Source of the DNA: JBMNUM01 sp050946275
Lineage (GTDB): Bacteria; Actinomycetota; Coriobacteriia; Coriobacteriales; CADBOM01
Length of the DNA: 64,000 bases
Assembly (NCBI GenBank): GCA_050946275.1
Contig: JBMNUM010000005.1
Location: 52,994 to 116,993, forward strand
Direction of reading: 5' to 3'
Shown: positions 1 through 10,404 of the stretch, one piece after another
Layout of the letters: each line of letters opens with the position of its first letter
Numbering within the stretch: the first letter of the stretch is position 1
Position numbers and translations under genes: made by a program
The notes under the pieces: model-generated
Told to the model about the DNA's origin: nothing
The model's input: the letters and a program-made list of their open reading frames with translations, nothing else
Databases searched by the model: none

Positions 1-43
1 TTTCGGCATGCCCGAAGCACTCGCAAAATTGTTTACGAATGCA

Positions 44-49
44 TATAAT
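44..49 (+). promoter_or_regulatory. possible -10 element of the PucR-type regulator gene
   Basis: A perfect TATAAT lies 25 bases upstream of the GTG start at 75. No good -35 hexamer is found 16-18 bases upstream, and only a short TTCGG/CCGAA dyad (positions 2-16) precedes it. The assignment rests on the -10 match and position alone. Confidence 0.35.
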
Positions 50-74
50 GGGTTAACCTAGCGAAAGGGCGGTC

Positions 75-1724
75 GTGAAAAGCAGTTCAACTCCCTCATA
101 CAGCATCGACGCCTCGTTCCCCAAGGTCACTCTGGCAATGCTGCGAGACTACCTTGGCGGCTTGACGGTTCTCTCGGAGCCGGAGAAGGAGAAATGGCAG
201 CTAAGGGGCTTCTTCGCGTTGCCGAGTAACGGCGAACCCGACTTCTCCGTCTCGCCGAGCCAGATACTGTTCGTGAGCCTGAGCCGCGAGGCGCAGGAGT
301 ACATGGACCGCTACGAGCATTCGCCCTTCATCGTCGTCCATGATGGCGACGAGGCTCCGGATTGGATCTCGGGTTCTCCTTATGTAGACCGTGCGCTCGT
401 GCTGAAGAAGGATCGCGCCTACTCGTACATCCTGTTCCTCATCCAGGAGTTCTTCCTCAACATCATGTTCTGGGCGCGGCGCATGGACGGCATCGCCCAT
501 CATTCCGGCTCCTTCCAAGACCTCATCGACGCGAGCGACGAAGTGCTCGAGAACTTCATCGCGCTCTCGGACAGCACGAACGTGCTGATGGCGCATTCAG
601 CCGACCATGAGGCACCCGAGAAGCTCGGGCAGATGCTCGTCTCGCGCGGGTTCTACACGAGCCAGATGATCTCCGCTCTCGAGATCGAGGAGGTCTCGAA
701 GAACCATATGCCCAAGTTCGTGACGAGTCCTGATGGGAGCGGTGGGGAGATTCGCGTGTATTTCTTCCCGATCCGCCATCGTGGCACGCACTTCGGATAT
801 TGCATGATGGCCTGCGACAGGCTTCCCATGACCGATGGGCTCCGCGACTACGTGCAGCTCTTCCTCGATTGGACGGCGCAGCTGTGCGAGCGCGTGTGGC
901 GCACGGAGATGGAGACGAAGAACCCGGTCAACATGTTCTTCATCAACATCCTCTCCGGCAAGGAGATCAGCCCGAAGTACATAGACGACCATATCCACCT
1001 GCTCGGGCTGCCGGATAACCCGCAGTACAAGCTCGTGCTCATCAAGACGCCCCAGCATGCCCAGGGCGATGGCGTGATTCCGATGCTCGAGGCGGCGAAG
1101 GGCCTCAACGACGGGCGCTGCATCCCGTTCCGATATGGCGGAGACCTTCTCGCGCTCTTGTATGCGAATGGCGCTGAGGAGGGTCCGTTCTCGTTGAGTG
1201 CGGTCACCAAGGACGTTCACGAGATCATATGCGGCCCGTTCTCCACCTACGCTGCGACGTCGCAGGTCTTCGAGCGAATCGAGGATTTGGACCTCGCGTA
1301 CAAGCAGGCGAACCTGTCGTGCGATTTCAAGGATGCCATCGACCGCGAGCACTCCATCGCGCCGGATGCCAACCCCAAGTCGGTATACGCGTTCGAGGAT
1401 GCGATCATCTATTATCTCATCGATGAGAAGAGCGAGAGCAGGTTCCGCGAGTTCACGTTCTCGAATTCCTTCCTCGACAAGATCATCGCGCGCGACAAGG
1501 CAAACGGCACCAACGACTTCGCACTGCTCTTCGTGTACCTGAGCTGCGACTGCAATATCTCGCTCACGGCGAAGCGCCTGTTCATGCATCGTAATACCGT
1601 GATCTACCACATCGACAAGATCAAGGAGACGTTCCTCCTCGACTTCAGCGACAAGGGAACGCGCGACCGGTGCCTCGTCGACTATAAGATCAAGTTCCTC
1701 TCCGGCAGCAGTCCGACCGACTAG
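75..1724 (+). CDS. PucR/CdaR-type transcriptional regulator
   Basis: A 549-residue cytoplasmic protein. The last ~65 residues form a PucR/CdaR-type helix-turn-helix (HTH_30): a stretch around CNISLTAKRLFMHRNTVIYH, the usual 'AA..L..HRNT..YR...' pattern of sugar-diacid and purine-catabolism regulators. The first ~480 residues form an effector-sensing region that I cannot assign to a ligand domain. The start is GTG at 75, because an in-frame stop at 54-56 leaves no earlier start. The gene stands alone: nothing co-directional follows for more than 10 kb, so its target is not evident. The HTH call is firm; the ligand is unknown. Confidence 0.8.
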   Translation: MKSSSTPSYSIDASFPKVTLAMLRDYLGGLTVLSEPEKEKWQLRGFFALPSNGEPDFSVSPSQILFVSLSREAQEYMDRYEHSPFIVVHDGDEAPDWISGSPYVDRALVLKKDRAYSYILFLIQEFFLNIMFWARRMDGIAHHSGSFQDLIDASDEVLENFIALSDSTNVLMAHSADHEAPEKLGQMLVSRGFYTSQMISALEIEEVSKNHMPKFVTSPDGSGGEIRVYFFPIRHRGTHFGYCMMACDRLPMTDGLRDYVQLFLDWTAQLCERVWRTEMETKNPVNMFFINILSGKEISPKYIDDHIHLLGLPDNPQYKLVLIKTPQHAQGDGVIPMLEAAKGLNDGRCIPFRYGGDLLALLYANGAEEGPFSLSAVTKDVHEIICGPFSTYAATSQVFERIEDLDLAYKQANLSCDFKDAIDREHSIAPDANPKSVYAFEDAIIYYLIDEKSESRFREFTFSNSFLDKIIARDKANGTNDFALLFVYLSCDCNISLTAKRLFMHRNTVIYHIDKIKETFLLDFSDKGTRDRCLVDYKIKFLSGSSPTD

Positions 1725-1762
1725 TCCGGAAGGGGAGAGCTCTCCCCCAAAGACGAACAAGT

Positions 1763-1800
1763 GTTCGATATTGTGTAACTACGTTCGAACAGTATCGAAC
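1763..1800. promoter_or_regulatory. inverted repeat cluster of GTTCGA half-sites
   Basis: GTTCGATA at 1763-1770 is mirrored by TATCGAAC at 1793-1800, and a self-complementary GTTCGAAC lies between them at 1783-1790. This looks like a composite operator or a degenerate hairpin. No gene start lies immediately beside it, so its function is unclear. Confidence 0.35.
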
Positions 1801-2720
1801 AGTTGTTCGTATATGGTTGTATGTGGAAGCGAACGCGGCAGGTATCGCGGATGATGCGTTAGGAAGGGTCTGCAGAGTCGGTCGATACGCGATGCCGGGT
1901 ACCGATGGGTTTGCAAGGCTTGCAGCTGAGCGGATTGTTGGACGAGGCGTGCTGATGAATCCGTCGGCCGCGATGCCCGGGATTGGAACCTTGGCATGCA
2001 GGCGCAAGATGGAATCTGAGGTGCTGGGCGTTGGCTGGCTATCACGGCAACGAATGCAGCTTGGTCGATGCAGTTGAGCCGACAGCCTGCGCGTAAACGC
2101 CTCAGAATCACCCGATTTCGCGAACTGGTATTCAAGCCGATTTTGGACAGGGCCTTAGAATCGATTTGAGAGCCTCGGTTTTCGAGGGCGCCATGAAGTC
2201 CGAGGAGAGACGTCGCGGCCTCGGGGTTTCAGAACTGAGTTGAATCCACGAAAGGAATCGATGGCGGGAAGAGCGCCGATCTAGCGGCGAAACGCCGACG
2301 GGAAATCCGAGGTGCAGAGAATCGGAAGCGTGCAAGTTGGCATCGACATGTAGCGTGAAGTCGAAAGAGAAGAACCACGCGCGTGAACGCGCTGCACTTC
2401 TGAATCTGCGAAACCGCACTTTCCAGCACTGCATTGCGATTGCCCTTAACGGCAATATAAGTCTGATAATATATCTTATGTAAAGTTACGAATTTGGACG
2501 ATATGCGGGTATTTTAGAGGTCTCTCCCCTCGAAGAGGTAATTACAGGTGGCGAATCAACGGTTGATTCGCGCTGTCGGCTATGGGAGCCTGCGGGCCTG
2601 CGACGGTCTCGATATAGATTGCGCTTTGCCGGGCAACCGACTGCCCGCCCCTTCTCGCTCTGCGCCGAGGTTGGTTTCACGAAGATCGTGTGCTCGCGGA
2701 TAGTGGAGATGTTAGAGGGG

Positions 2721-2927
2721 TCAGCAAACCCGCATTCCGGTAAGCGATGTGGGGTTTGCTGATTGCGCTCGCGTCCTCTGGAGTCAGCAAGCCCGCAATC
2801 CGGCCGGCGCTGTGGGGTTTGCTGATTGCCCCTGCGTCCTCTGGAGTCAGCAAACCCGCAATCCGGCCGGCGATGTGGGGTTTGCTGATTGCCCCTGCGT
2901 CCTCTGGAGTCGGCAAACCCGCAATCT
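2721..2927. repeat. 63-bp tandem repeat, about 3.3 units, each an inverted repeat
   Basis: Units begin at 2721, 2784, 2847 and 2910 (last one partial), spaced exactly 63 bp. Each begins TCAGCAAACCC and contains its near-complement GGGTTTGCTGA about 25 bases on, so every unit can fold into a hairpin with an 11-bp stem. Units differ at only a few positions. The period is a multiple of three, so several frames stay open; I do not treat them as coding. Confidence 0.85.
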
Positions 2928-3052
2928 TTGATAATTCGTCCTCGCCTCGACCATCCCAGCGCGCTGGCGCTGTGTGCTACGGCGTCATGCCCTGACGGAT
3001 AGCGCACCGCTTCTTCTCGGCCCTGCTTTTCGCAATCGTTCGCACTTGACAA

Positions 3053-3083
3053 GAAGGCCCCGAGCTTTTCGCCCGGGGCCTTC
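3053..3083 (-). terminator. terminator of the OFA transporter gene
   Basis: A 13-position stem (AAGGCCCCG...CGGGGCCTT, one mismatch) around a TTTTC/GAAAA loop lies 28 bases beyond the stop codon at 3112. On the minus strand it is followed by TTGTC rather than a long T run. Confidence 0.65.
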
Positions 3084-3111
3084 CGTTGCGGGTATGTTGT
3101 TTCCCCTACCC

Positions 3112-4380
3112 TTACTTGGCCTCGTGGGCAGCGCGACGCTCCTCGAGAACCTTGAGGCTCTTGTTGAACATCTTGGAGAACGGGATGCAGTCGAGCACGG
3201 CGATGATCGCGAGGACGACGAGCACCACGAAGATGGCCTGGCGGGCATCGGCACCGCAGGCAGCCTGGATGACAAGGTTCAGGATCGAGCCGAACACGAT
3301 GGCGAAGTTGATGACCGAAAGGTTGAACGGGTAGTTCTTCGCACCGAAGCGCGTGCGGGCGAACGCGGAGGCGACAACCGGGACGCCACCGTAGCAGAAG
3401 CCGCACAGCAGAGCGCCGACAACGTAGATGACCGGGATGCTGCCGCGCAGGGCAAGGGCGATGCACACGGTTGCGACGAGCGCGACGATGGCACCCACGA
3501 ACATCGTGGTCTTGACGTTGGTCTTGTCATAGACGAGACCGAAGACGATGCGGGAAAGACCGTTGCAGGTGGAGACGAGGCCGACGAGCAGCGTGGCGAA
3601 GCCGGTGTCCCAGCCGACGAGCTGAGCATCGTTGGCGCAGTTGCCGATGGTGGCAAGGCCGATGCCGATGACGATGATGGCCCACACCCAGTAGACGTAG
3701 AACAGCGGGGTCTTGAGCGGCTTGTCCTCGTCCGCGGGATCGTAGCCGGAGCCGGTGACCGCGTCGGGAACCATGACCTGCACGATGTCCTTCGGAGGAC
3801 GGCGCAGGAACAGTGCGGTGATGATGGCGATGACGCCGCCGACGATACCGATGATCGTGAAGACGAGCGACAGGCTCATGCCGCCGCGATACAGGTTGAC
3901 GCCAAGCGTACCGAAGATGAGCGAGCCGATGCCGAAGCCCATCATCAGGATGCCGGACGAGAAGCCGACCTTGTCCGGGAACCACACGTTCGTCGTGGCG
4001 ACGATCGTGTTGTAGCCGATGCCGACGCCGATACCGGCGATGATGCCGTAGAAGACGTAGACGATGGCGATGTTGCCGTGCGCCAGGAACGCCGTGCCGA
4101 TGAAGCCGATGGCGAACATGAGCGCGGCGATGATGAGCGCGCCCTTGACCCCTACCTTTTTATCGACGACGGAACCGCCTACGCAGCCTATGCAGAACAT
4201 GATCATCATGATGTTGAACGTGAGGCCGATCTGGGACTTCTCGAGTCCGAAGAACTCGCACATCGGTGCGGCGAACATCGAGAACGCGTAGATCAGTCCG
4301 AGGAAGAGCAGGGTGATCGTCGACAGGACGAGATACACCATCCTCTTCGATTTAATCTGCGAAACTGACAGGTCTGACAT
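3112..4380 (-). CDS. OFA-family major facilitator transporter
   Basis: A 422-residue protein with about 12 membrane segments, matching the oxalate/formate antiporter (OFA) branch of the MFS: the N-terminal helix with FLGLIYAFSMFAAP, a GIGVGIGYNTIVA helix and WFPDKVGFSSGILMMGFGIG are typical. It probably exchanges small organic anions across the cytoplasmic membrane; the actual substrate cannot be read from sequence. I chose the ATG at 4380 because a GAGGAG-type site lies just upstream; the frame extends 11 codons further without a better site. It is monocistronic, with its own terminator at 3053-3083 and the leuS terminator upstream. Confidence 0.85.
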   Translation of the reverse strand: MSDLSVSQIKSKRMVYLVLSTITLLFLGLIYAFSMFAAPMCEFFGLEKSQIGLTFNIMMIMFCIGCVGGSVVDKKVGVKGALIIAALMFAIGFIGTAFLAHGNIAIVYVFYGIIAGIGVGIGYNTIVATTNVWFPDKVGFSSGILMMGFGIGSLIFGTLGVNLYRGGMSLSLVFTIIGIVGGVIAIITALFLRRPPKDIVQVMVPDAVTGSGYDPADEDKPLKTPLFYVYWVWAIIVIGIGLATIGNCANDAQLVGWDTGFATLLVGLVSTCNGLSRIVFGLVYDKTNVKTTMFVGAIVALVATVCIALALRGSIPVIYVVGALLCGFCYGGVPVVASAFARTRFGAKNYPFNLSVINFAIVFGSILNLVIQAACGADARQAIFVVLVVLAIIAVLDCIPFSKMFNKSLKVLEERRAAHEAK

Positions 4381-4595
4381 CTTTCCATCACTCCTCGTAC
4401 ATCTCGGCACCACAAGACACCCCCACCCTGTCCGATTGGTGCCAGGGCCTTACTCAAAAGCAATTGATCGGGGTTCGTTGTAAACGTGCTCACACAAATT
4501 GCCACAGGCAAGTATAGAGGACAACACAATATCTCCACAGGTGCGCGACCCCTCGCTCCCGTGGAATCCGCGCATGATGCCATGAACGGCAGAGC

Positions 4596-4631
4596 CAAAA
4601 AAGCGGAACGCTCCCCGGAGGAGCGTTCCGC
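4596..4631 (-). terminator. terminator of leuS
   Basis: A perfect stem GCGGAACGCTCC/GGAGCGTTCCGC (about 4603-4631) is followed on the minus strand by six to seven T residues, a textbook intrinsic terminator about 50 bases past the leuS stop. A third copy of GGAGGAGCGTTCCGC sits at 4665-4680 next to the stop codon. Confidence 0.85.
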
Positions 4632-4684
4632 AAGTTATACGTGCCTATCGATTCGAGCGCTCTGTGGAGGAGCGTTCCGCTCCC

Positions 4685-7246
4685 CTACTTCGCGACGATG
4701 TTCACGAGCTTTCCGGGGACGTAGATCTCCTTCTTGATGTCCTTGCCGGCGATCTGCTCGGCGACGAGCTCCTTGCCGAGCGCGATGGCATCTGCGGCCG
4801 CGATCTCGGCATCCACGTCTGCGCGGGCCTTGATCTTGCCGTTGACCTGGATGACGATCTCGATCGTGTCGGCCTTGGCGAGCGCCGGGTCGAACTCGGG
4901 CCACGGCTCGGCCTGCACCGAGTTCTCCTGGGCCAGCACGCCGTGCCACAGCTCCTCCGCGAAATGAGGGGCGATCGGCGAGATGAGCAGCGTGAGGTTG
5001 CGCGCGACCTCGGTGCACAGGGCCGCATCGCGGGAAGCGACGGGCACCTTGAGGTACGCGGTCGTGGCATTGACGAGCTCCATGAGCGCGGCGATCGCCG
5101 TGTTGAAGCCGAAGCGCTCCATGTCGTCGGTCACCTTGCCGATGACGCGGTGCATCTCGCGCGTGAGGTCCGCGGCCGCCTTCGCCGGGTCGAGGCTCTC
5201 ATTCGTCTCAGGAGCGGTGTCGTCCTCGATTCCGCTCAGGAGGTGCACCGTGCGCCAAACGCGGTTCAGGAAGCGCCACATGCCCTCCAGGCCGTCGTTG
5301 TTCCACAGCAGGTCCTTGTCGGGCGGGGCCATGAACAGGATGTAGGCTCGCACGGCATCGGCGCCGTACTTGGCGATCATGTCCTCGGGCGCGATGACGT
5401 TGCCCTTGGACTTGCTCATCGTCTCGCCGTGCTCGTCCTTGACCATTCCCTGGCACAGCAGGTTTGTGAAGGGCTCGTCGAAGTCGAGCAGCTCGAGGTC
5501 GCGGCAGACCTTCGTGAAGAACCGGCTGTATAGCAGATGCAGGATCGCGTGCTCGATGCCGCCGATGTACTGGTCGACGGGCAGGTAGCGGTTCACCTTG
5601 TCGCGGGCGAACGGAGCCTCGGCGTTATGCGGGTCCGTGTAGCGCAGGTAGTACCAGCTCGAGCATGTGAACGTGTCCATCGTGTCCGTCTCGCGACGTG
5701 CGGGCTTGCCGCACTTCGGGCACGTGCACTTGACGAACTCGGGATGCTCGGCGAGCGTCTCCCCCGCCGCCAGGTCGATGTCCTCGGGGAGCCTGACCGG
5801 CAGGTCCTCGACGGGCACGGGCACGACGCCGCAGTCGTCGCAGTGGATGGCGGGAATCGGATTGCCCCAATAGCGCTGGCGCGAGATGAGCCAGTCGCGG
5901 AGGCGGAACTGCACGGCCTTCTTGCCGAGGCCGGCAGCCTCGAGGTCGGCCATGATGGCATCGACGGCCGGAGAATGCTTGCCGCCGACCATGCCGGTGT
6001 ACTTGCCGGATTGCACGAGGATACCCTCGGCCTCGTAGGCCTGCGGCCAGTCGACGGAGGTCACCTTGCGCTCGGTGACGCCGTTCAGCTCGCCGAACAG
6101 CGGGTCGTCCTCGCCGAGGATGATCGGGATGATGGGCAGGTCGTACTTGCGCGCGAACTCGAAGTCGCGCTGGTCGCCGCACGGCACGGCCATGACCGCG
6201 CCGGTGCCGTAGTCGGAGATGACGTAGTCGGCCACCCAGACGGGCACCTTCTCACCGTTGATGGGGTTGATGACGTAGAGGCCCGTGAACGCGCCATGCT
6301 TCTCGCGGTCGCCCTGGGCACGCTCGACGGCGCTCACCTTCTCGGCGTCCTCGACGACCTTGCGCACGTCGGCCTCGTATTCGGTGCCCTCGACCATCTC
6401 CAGCAGGCCCTTGTAGTCCGGGGCGAGCAGGAAGAAGCTGCAGCCGAAGAGCGTGTCGGCGCGCGTCGTGAAGACGGTGATCTTCTCGCCCGTCGCCTCC
6501 CCCGCCGCGTCGCACAGCTCGAAGTCGACCTCGGCGCCCTCGGAGCGGCCGATCCAGTTGGCCTGCATCTGCTTGACGCGCTCGGGCCAGCCTTCCAGCT
6601 TGTCGAGGTCGTCGAGCAGCTCCTGGGCGTACTCGGTGATCTTGAAGTACCACTGCGTGAACTCGCGCTTCTCGACAACGGTGTCGCAGCGCCAGCACTT
6701 GCCGTCGATGACCTGCTCGTTGGCGAGCACGGTACCGCAGTCGGAGCACCAGTTCACCGGCGACGCCTTGCGCTCGACGAGACCGCGCTCCCAGAACTTC
6801 TCGAAGATCCACTGGCCCCAGCGGTAGTACTCGGGGTCGCAGGCGACGACTGTGCGGTCCCAGTCGTACGAGAAGCCCATGCGCTTGAAGCTCGCGAGCT
6901 GCGTGTCGATGTTCTTGTACGTCCACGTGGCGGGATGGCTCTTGTTCTTGATGGCCGCGTTCTCCGCGGGGAGGCCGAACGCGTCCCAGCCCATCGGGTG
7001 CAGCACGTCGAAGCCGCGCATCTTGGCGTAGCGGGCGATGACGTCGCCGATGGAGTAGTTGCGCACGTGGCCCATGTGGATGTCGCCCGAGGGGTACGGG
7101 AACATCTCGAGGACGTACTTCTTGGGTTTATCGCGGTCCTCTGCGAACGTGAACGCGCCCTCGCGCTCCCAGATCTCCTGCCATTTGGGCTCGATGTCGA
7201 GCGGTTTGTACTCTGGAATCAACGTTTCCTCCTGATGGTCTGACAT
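4685..7246 (-). CDS. leuS: leucyl-tRNA synthetase
   Basis: An 853-residue class I aminoacyl-tRNA synthetase that charges tRNA-Leu. The HIGH-type motif appears as [12 protein letters not shown] near residue 58 and the KMSKS-type loop as TMSKSKGN in the C-terminal half. Zinc-type CxxC pairs (CSDCG...CWRC and CDDCG...CPKCG) and the editing-domain region between them fit bacterial LeuRS. ATG 7246 has no clear ribosome-binding site, whereas TTG at 7220-7222 (residue 9) is preceded by AGGAGG at five bases, so translation may begin there. It lies 63 bp after guaB on the same strand and may be co-transcribed with it. A strong terminator follows at 4596-4631. Confidence 0.97.
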   Translation of the reverse strand: MSDHQEETLIPEYKPLDIEPKWQEIWEREGAFTFAEDRDKPKKYVLEMFPYPSGDIHMGHVRNYSIGDVIARYAKMRGFDVLHPMGWDAFGLPAENAAIKNKSHPATWTYKNIDTQLASFKRMGFSYDWDRTVVACDPEYYRWGQWIFEKFWERGLVERKASPVNWCSDCGTVLANEQVIDGKCWRCDTVVEKREFTQWYFKITEYAQELLDDLDKLEGWPERVKQMQANWIGRSEGAEVDFELCDAAGEATGEKITVFTTRADTLFGCSFFLLAPDYKGLLEMVEGTEYEADVRKVVEDAEKVSAVERAQGDREKHGAFTGLYVINPINGEKVPVWVADYVISDYGTGAVMAVPCGDQRDFEFARKYDLPIIPIILGEDDPLFGELNGVTERKVTSVDWPQAYEAEGILVQSGKYTGMVGGKHSPAVDAIMADLEAAGLGKKAVQFRLRDWLISRQRYWGNPIPAIHCDDCGVVPVPVEDLPVRLPEDIDLAAGETLAEHPEFVKCTCPKCGKPARRETDTMDTFTCSSWYYLRYTDPHNAEAPFARDKVNRYLPVDQYIGGIEHAILHLLYSRFFTKVCRDLELLDFDEPFTNLLCQGMVKDEHGETMSKSKGNVIAPEDMIAKYGADAVRAYILFMAPPDKDLLWNNDGLEGMWRFLNRVWRTVHLLSGIEDDTAPETNESLDPAKAAADLTREMHRVIGKVTDDMERFGFNTAIAALMELVNATTAYLKVPVASRDAALCTEVARNLTLLISPIAPHFAEELWHGVLAQENSVQAEPWPEFDPALAKADTIEIVIQVNGKIKARADVDAEIAAADAIALGKELVAEQIAGKDIKKEIYVPGKLVNIVAK

Positions 7247-7309
7247 GAATCGCGGGGGCTGGCTTGCCGCGCGCCCCCGCGTATGGTGCCTTCGTCTACA
7301 AATGGCGGC

Positions 7310-8833
7310 CTATCTGAACGACGCGGCCGAGGCCGTCGCCGAGTCCTTGAGCAGGACGTCGTGGCTGCTGCCCTCGACGATCGAGGTCGAGGAGATGAGC
7401 GTGAGCTTCGCCTTCTCCTGGAACTCGGGAATCGTGATGGCGCCGCAGCTGCACATCGTGGCCTTCATCTTCGTGAGCGTCGCGGTGACGTTCTCCTTGA
7501 GCGAGCCGGCGTAGGGCACGTACGAATCGACGCCCTCCTCGAACATGAGGCCGCCGCCCTTGCCGCCGTGGTCGTAGCGCTGCCAGTTGCGGGCACGGGC
7601 CGAACCCTCGCCCCAGTACTCCTTCATGTAGCTGCCGTTGATGCTCACGCGGGCCGTGGGGCTCTCGTCGAAGCGCGCGAAGTAGCGGCCGAGCATGCAG
7701 AAGTCGGCGCCCATCGCGAGCGCGAGCGTCATATGCTGGTCGTAGACCATGCCGCCGTCGGAGCAGATCGGCACGTAGATGCCCGTCTCCTTGAAGTACT
7801 CGTCGCGGGCCCTGGCAACGTCGATGATGGCGCTGGCCTGGCCGCGGCCGATGCCCTTCTGCTCGCGGGTGATGCAGATGGAGCCGCCGCCGATGCCCAC
7901 CTTGACGAAGTCCGCTCCGCAATCGACGAGGAAGCGGAAGCCCTCGGCGTCGACCACGTTGCCGGCGCCGACCTTGACGGTGTCGCCGTAGTGCTCGCGG
8001 ATCCACGCGAGGGTGATCTTCTGCCACTCGGTGAAGCCCTCGGAGGAGTCGATGCACAGCACATCGGCACCCGCCTCGATCAGCGCGGGGACGCGCTCGG
8101 CGAAGTCGCGGGTGTTGATGCCGGCGCCGACCATGTAGCGCTTGTGGGCGTCGAGGAGCTCGTTGGGGTTCTCCTTGTGGGAGTCGTAGTCCTTGCGGAA
8201 CACCATGTAGAGCAGATGGTCGTCGTCATCGACGATGGGCAGCGCGTTGAGGCGGTGGTCCCAGATGATGTCGTTTGCCTCTTTGAGCGTGGTCTCCTTG
8301 CTCGCGACGACGAGCTTCTCGCGCGGCGTCATGAAGTCGCGCACCAGCTCGTCGCCCGTCATGCGCGAGGGGCGATAGTCGCGGCTCGTAACGATGCCGA
8401 GGATCTTGCCGTGAGCCGTGCCGTCATCGGTGACGGGCATGGTCGAATGGCCCGAGGCGGCCTTGAGCTCGATGACGTCCCTGAGCGTCATGTCCGGGGA
8501 GATGTTGGAGTCGCTCACGACGAAGCCCGCCTTGTAGTCCTTGACACGTGCGACCATGGCGGCCTCGTTCTCGATGGTCTGCGAACCGTAGATGAAGGAG
8601 AGGCCTCCCTCGGTCGCCAGCGCGATCGCCATCCGGTCGTCCGAGACGGACTGCATGATGGCGGAGACCATGGGGATCGCGAGGTGCAGCGGGCACTCCT
8701 CCTCGCCCTTGCGGTACTTGACGAGGGGCACCTCGAGGCTCACCCTATCCGGCGTGCAATCCGCCGAGGAATAACCCGGCACGAGCAGGTACTCGTTGAA
8801 CGTGTGTGCGGTTTCCGGATAGAAGTAAGCCAT
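7310..8833 (-). CDS. guaB: IMP dehydrogenase
   Basis: A 507-residue NAD-dependent IMP dehydrogenase (IMP to XMP, first committed step of GTP synthesis). A central pair of CBS motifs (roughly residues 110-235) is followed by the second half of the TIM barrel with substrate and cofactor loops, [11 protein letters not shown] and [12 protein letters not shown], the latter carrying the catalytic cysteine. The [16 protein letters not shown] form, instead of GSICTTR, recalls a divergent IMPDH group I associate with kinetoplastids and some bacteria. Start is ATG with GAGGGGGAACG upstream. leuS follows 63 bp downstream. Confidence 0.93.
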   Translation of the reverse strand: MAYFYPETAHTFNEYLLVPGYSSADCTPDRVSLEVPLVKYRKGEEECPLHLAIPMVSAIMQSVSDDRMAIALATEGGLSFIYGSQTIENEAAMVARVKDYKAGFVVSDSNISPDMTLRDVIELKAASGHSTMPVTDDGTAHGKILGIVTSRDYRPSRMTGDELVRDFMTPREKLVVASKETTLKEANDIIWDHRLNALPIVDDDDHLLYMVFRKDYDSHKENPNELLDAHKRYMVGAGINTRDFAERVPALIEAGADVLCIDSSEGFTEWQKITLAWIREHYGDTVKVGAGNVVDAEGFRFLVDCGADFVKVGIGGGSICITREQKGIGRGQASAIIDVARARDEYFKETGIYVPICSDGGMVYDQHMTLALAMGADFCMLGRYFARFDESPTARVSINGSYMKEYWGEGSARARNWQRYDHGGKGGGLMFEEGVDSYVPYAGSLKENVTATLTKMKATMCSCGAITIPEFQEKAKLTLISSTSIVEGSSHDVLLKDSATASAASFR

Positions 8834-9000
8834 CGTTCCCCCTCTGTGTCACTGGCGTTTCTGCGTCGTTAGATAAATTTTATCCATACTACCAAATTCC
8901 CCGTGTGAAATGGCGTGTGAAAGGGGTGGCTAGGCGGTACCGATGTGTTAGTGGGAGTCGAAGGCGGAACACTCCTCTGTAGAGCGTTCCAAAATAGAAA

Positions 9001-9030
9001 ACGGCCGCATGTTCTTTGACATGCGGCCGC
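9001..9030 (-). terminator. terminator of the argS-lysA-hom operon
   Basis: A perfect 11-bp stem CGGCCGCATGT/ACATGCGGCCG with a six-base loop (9002-9029) begins about 25 bases past the hom stop. On the minus strand it is followed by TTTTCTATTTT. Confidence 0.85.
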
Positions 9031-9054
9031 TTTCGATTCTGGATGTCCTGGGCC

Positions 9055-10335
9055 CTATCCGACCAGGCGGATGAGCTGCGGTTCGCTCACGATGGACTCG
9101 GTGAGCATCATGTCCGAGATGGCCGCCTGGACGGCCTTCTCGTTCGCCTCGTGGGTGATGACGACGAGGTCGGTCGTACGACCGTCGCCGCCGCGCTGCA
9201 CGACGGACTTGATCGAGATCTCCTCGCGGGCGAAGATCTTGGCCATCTCGGCGAAGACTCCCGCGCGGTCGAGCACGGGAACGCGGATGTAGTACTGGGC
9301 GTTCAGCGAGCTCAGCGAGACGATTGGAAGCTGGTCGGTACAGGTGCAGCCGCGGAAGTTCTCGACACCGTCGGCGAGCTGCTTGGCGACCTCGAGGACG
9401 TCGCCGATGACCGCCGAGCCCGTCGGACCGGCACCGGCGCCCTCGCCGAAGAACATGCACTTGCCGATCGCGTCGCCCTCGAGATAGACGGCGTTGTAGA
9501 CGCCGTTGACGCTTGCGAGCTGGTGCGACATGGGAACCATGGCCGGATGGACGCGAACCTCGATGCCGAGATCGGACCTGTGCGCGATGGCGAGCAGCTT
9601 GATCGCGTACCCCATCTCCTTGGCATACTCGAGGTCGACCGGGGAGATCCTCGTGATCCCCTCGGCGTGAACATCATCGAGCTGCACGCGGCAGTTGAAT
9701 GCGATGGATGCGAGGATGGCGATCTTCGCGGCTGCGTCCTCCCCCTCTACGTCTGCCGAGGGGTTGGCCTCCGCGAAGCCCTTGCGCTGCGCATCGAGAA
9801 GCACCTCGGAGTAGTCGAGGCCCTCATCCCCCATCTTCGTGAGCATGTAGTTGGTCGTGCCGTTGACGATGCCCATGATGGTGGTGATCTGGTTGGCGCA
9901 CAGGGAATGCTTCAGCGGGCCGATGATCGGGATGCCGCCGCCCACGGAGCCGCCGAACGAGATGGAGACACCGTGCTGCTTCGCTGCATCGAAGATCTCC
10001 TCGCCGCTGGTAGCCATGAGCGCCTTGTTCGCGGTCACCACGTGCTTCCCGGCGCGGAGGGCGCCGAGCACGTACTTCTTGGCGGCGGTCGTTCCGCCGA
10101 CCAGCTCGACGACGATCTCGATCTCGGGGTCGTTGATGATCGCGTCGGCGCTGTCGACGTAGATGTCCTCGACGCCGAGGTCGACGGCCTTCTGGAACGT
10201 GCGGCAGGTCACGGCCTTGATGTTGAGGTCTATGCCGTAATGGCGCATGAAATCGTCATGGTGCTCACGCACGATGTTGATGCTTCCGCCACCGACGGTT
10301 CCGATTCCGATGAACGCGATGTTGACCTTGCGCAT
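9055..10335 (-). CDS. hom: homoserine dehydrogenase
   Basis: A 426-residue NAD(P)-dependent homoserine dehydrogenase (aspartate semialdehyde to homoserine; threonine/methionine branch). The N-terminal Rossmann fold begins IAFIGIGTVGGGSINI; the substrate-binding domain includes GIVNGTTNYMLTKM and the lysine-containing region before it. The last ~80 residues form an ACT domain (from VPVLDRAGVFAEMAKIFARE), so feedback control by threonine is likely. AAGGAGAG six bases upstream supports the ATG at 10335. It is the last gene of argS-lysA-hom, 69 bp after lysA, and ends in a strong terminator. Confidence 0.95.
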   Translation of the reverse strand: MRKVNIAFIGIGTVGGGSINIVREHHDDFMRHYGIDLNIKAVTCRTFQKAVDLGVEDIYVDSADAIINDPEIEIVVELVGGTTAAKKYVLGALRAGKHVVTANKALMATSGEEIFDAAKQHGVSISFGGSVGGGIPIIGPLKHSLCANQITTIMGIVNGTTNYMLTKMGDEGLDYSEVLLDAQRKGFAEANPSADVEGEDAAAKIAILASIAFNCRVQLDDVHAEGITRISPVDLEYAKEMGYAIKLLAIAHRSDLGIEVRVHPAMVPMSHQLASVNGVYNAVYLEGDAIGKCMFFGEGAGAGPTGSAVIGDVLEVAKQLADGVENFRGCTCTDQLPIVSLSSLNAQYYIRVPVLDRAGVFAEMAKIFAREEISIKSVVQRGGDGRTTDLVVITHEANEKAVQAAISDMMLTESIVSEPQLIRLVG

Positions 10336-10404
10336 TCGCTGCTCTCCTTGCCTAAGCTTCTTGTGGATTGGGTGGAGGTGCGGTCCTTATACCCAATCGA
10401 TATC

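Larger units (their letters stand above)
1725..3052. other. non-coding stretch between the regulator and the OFA transporter
   Basis: About 1.3 kb with no convincing gene. It holds a GGGGAGAGCTCTCCCC palindrome at 1732-1747 just after the regulator (a weak terminator candidate without a T run), a cluster of GTTCGA half-sites at 1763-1800, and a 63-bp tandem repeat at 2721-2927. Short open frames exist in several phases, but none has a good ribosome-binding site or recognisable product. Confidence 0.6.

Noticed and set aside
1817..2077. 86-codon open frame in the long intergenic stretch
   Set aside because: No ribosome-binding site, no recognisable domain, and residue composition unlike neighbouring proteins; open frames of this size are common at this GC content.
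2677..2916. Repeat-encoded peptide (LLTPEDAGAISKPH-type 21-residue units)
   Set aside because: It merely translates the 63-bp tandem DNA repeat. Other frames across the repeat are open too, with no start site, so DNA-level repetition explains it.
2721..2927. CRISPR array
   Set aside because: The whole 63-bp unit repeats, including what would be spacers, and no cas gene is present.
2974..4368. 464-codon frame on the plus strand opposite the OFA transporter
   Set aside because: Antisense shadow of a clear membrane transporter; its product is a low-complexity Asp/Glu/Arg sequence typical of high-GC shadows.
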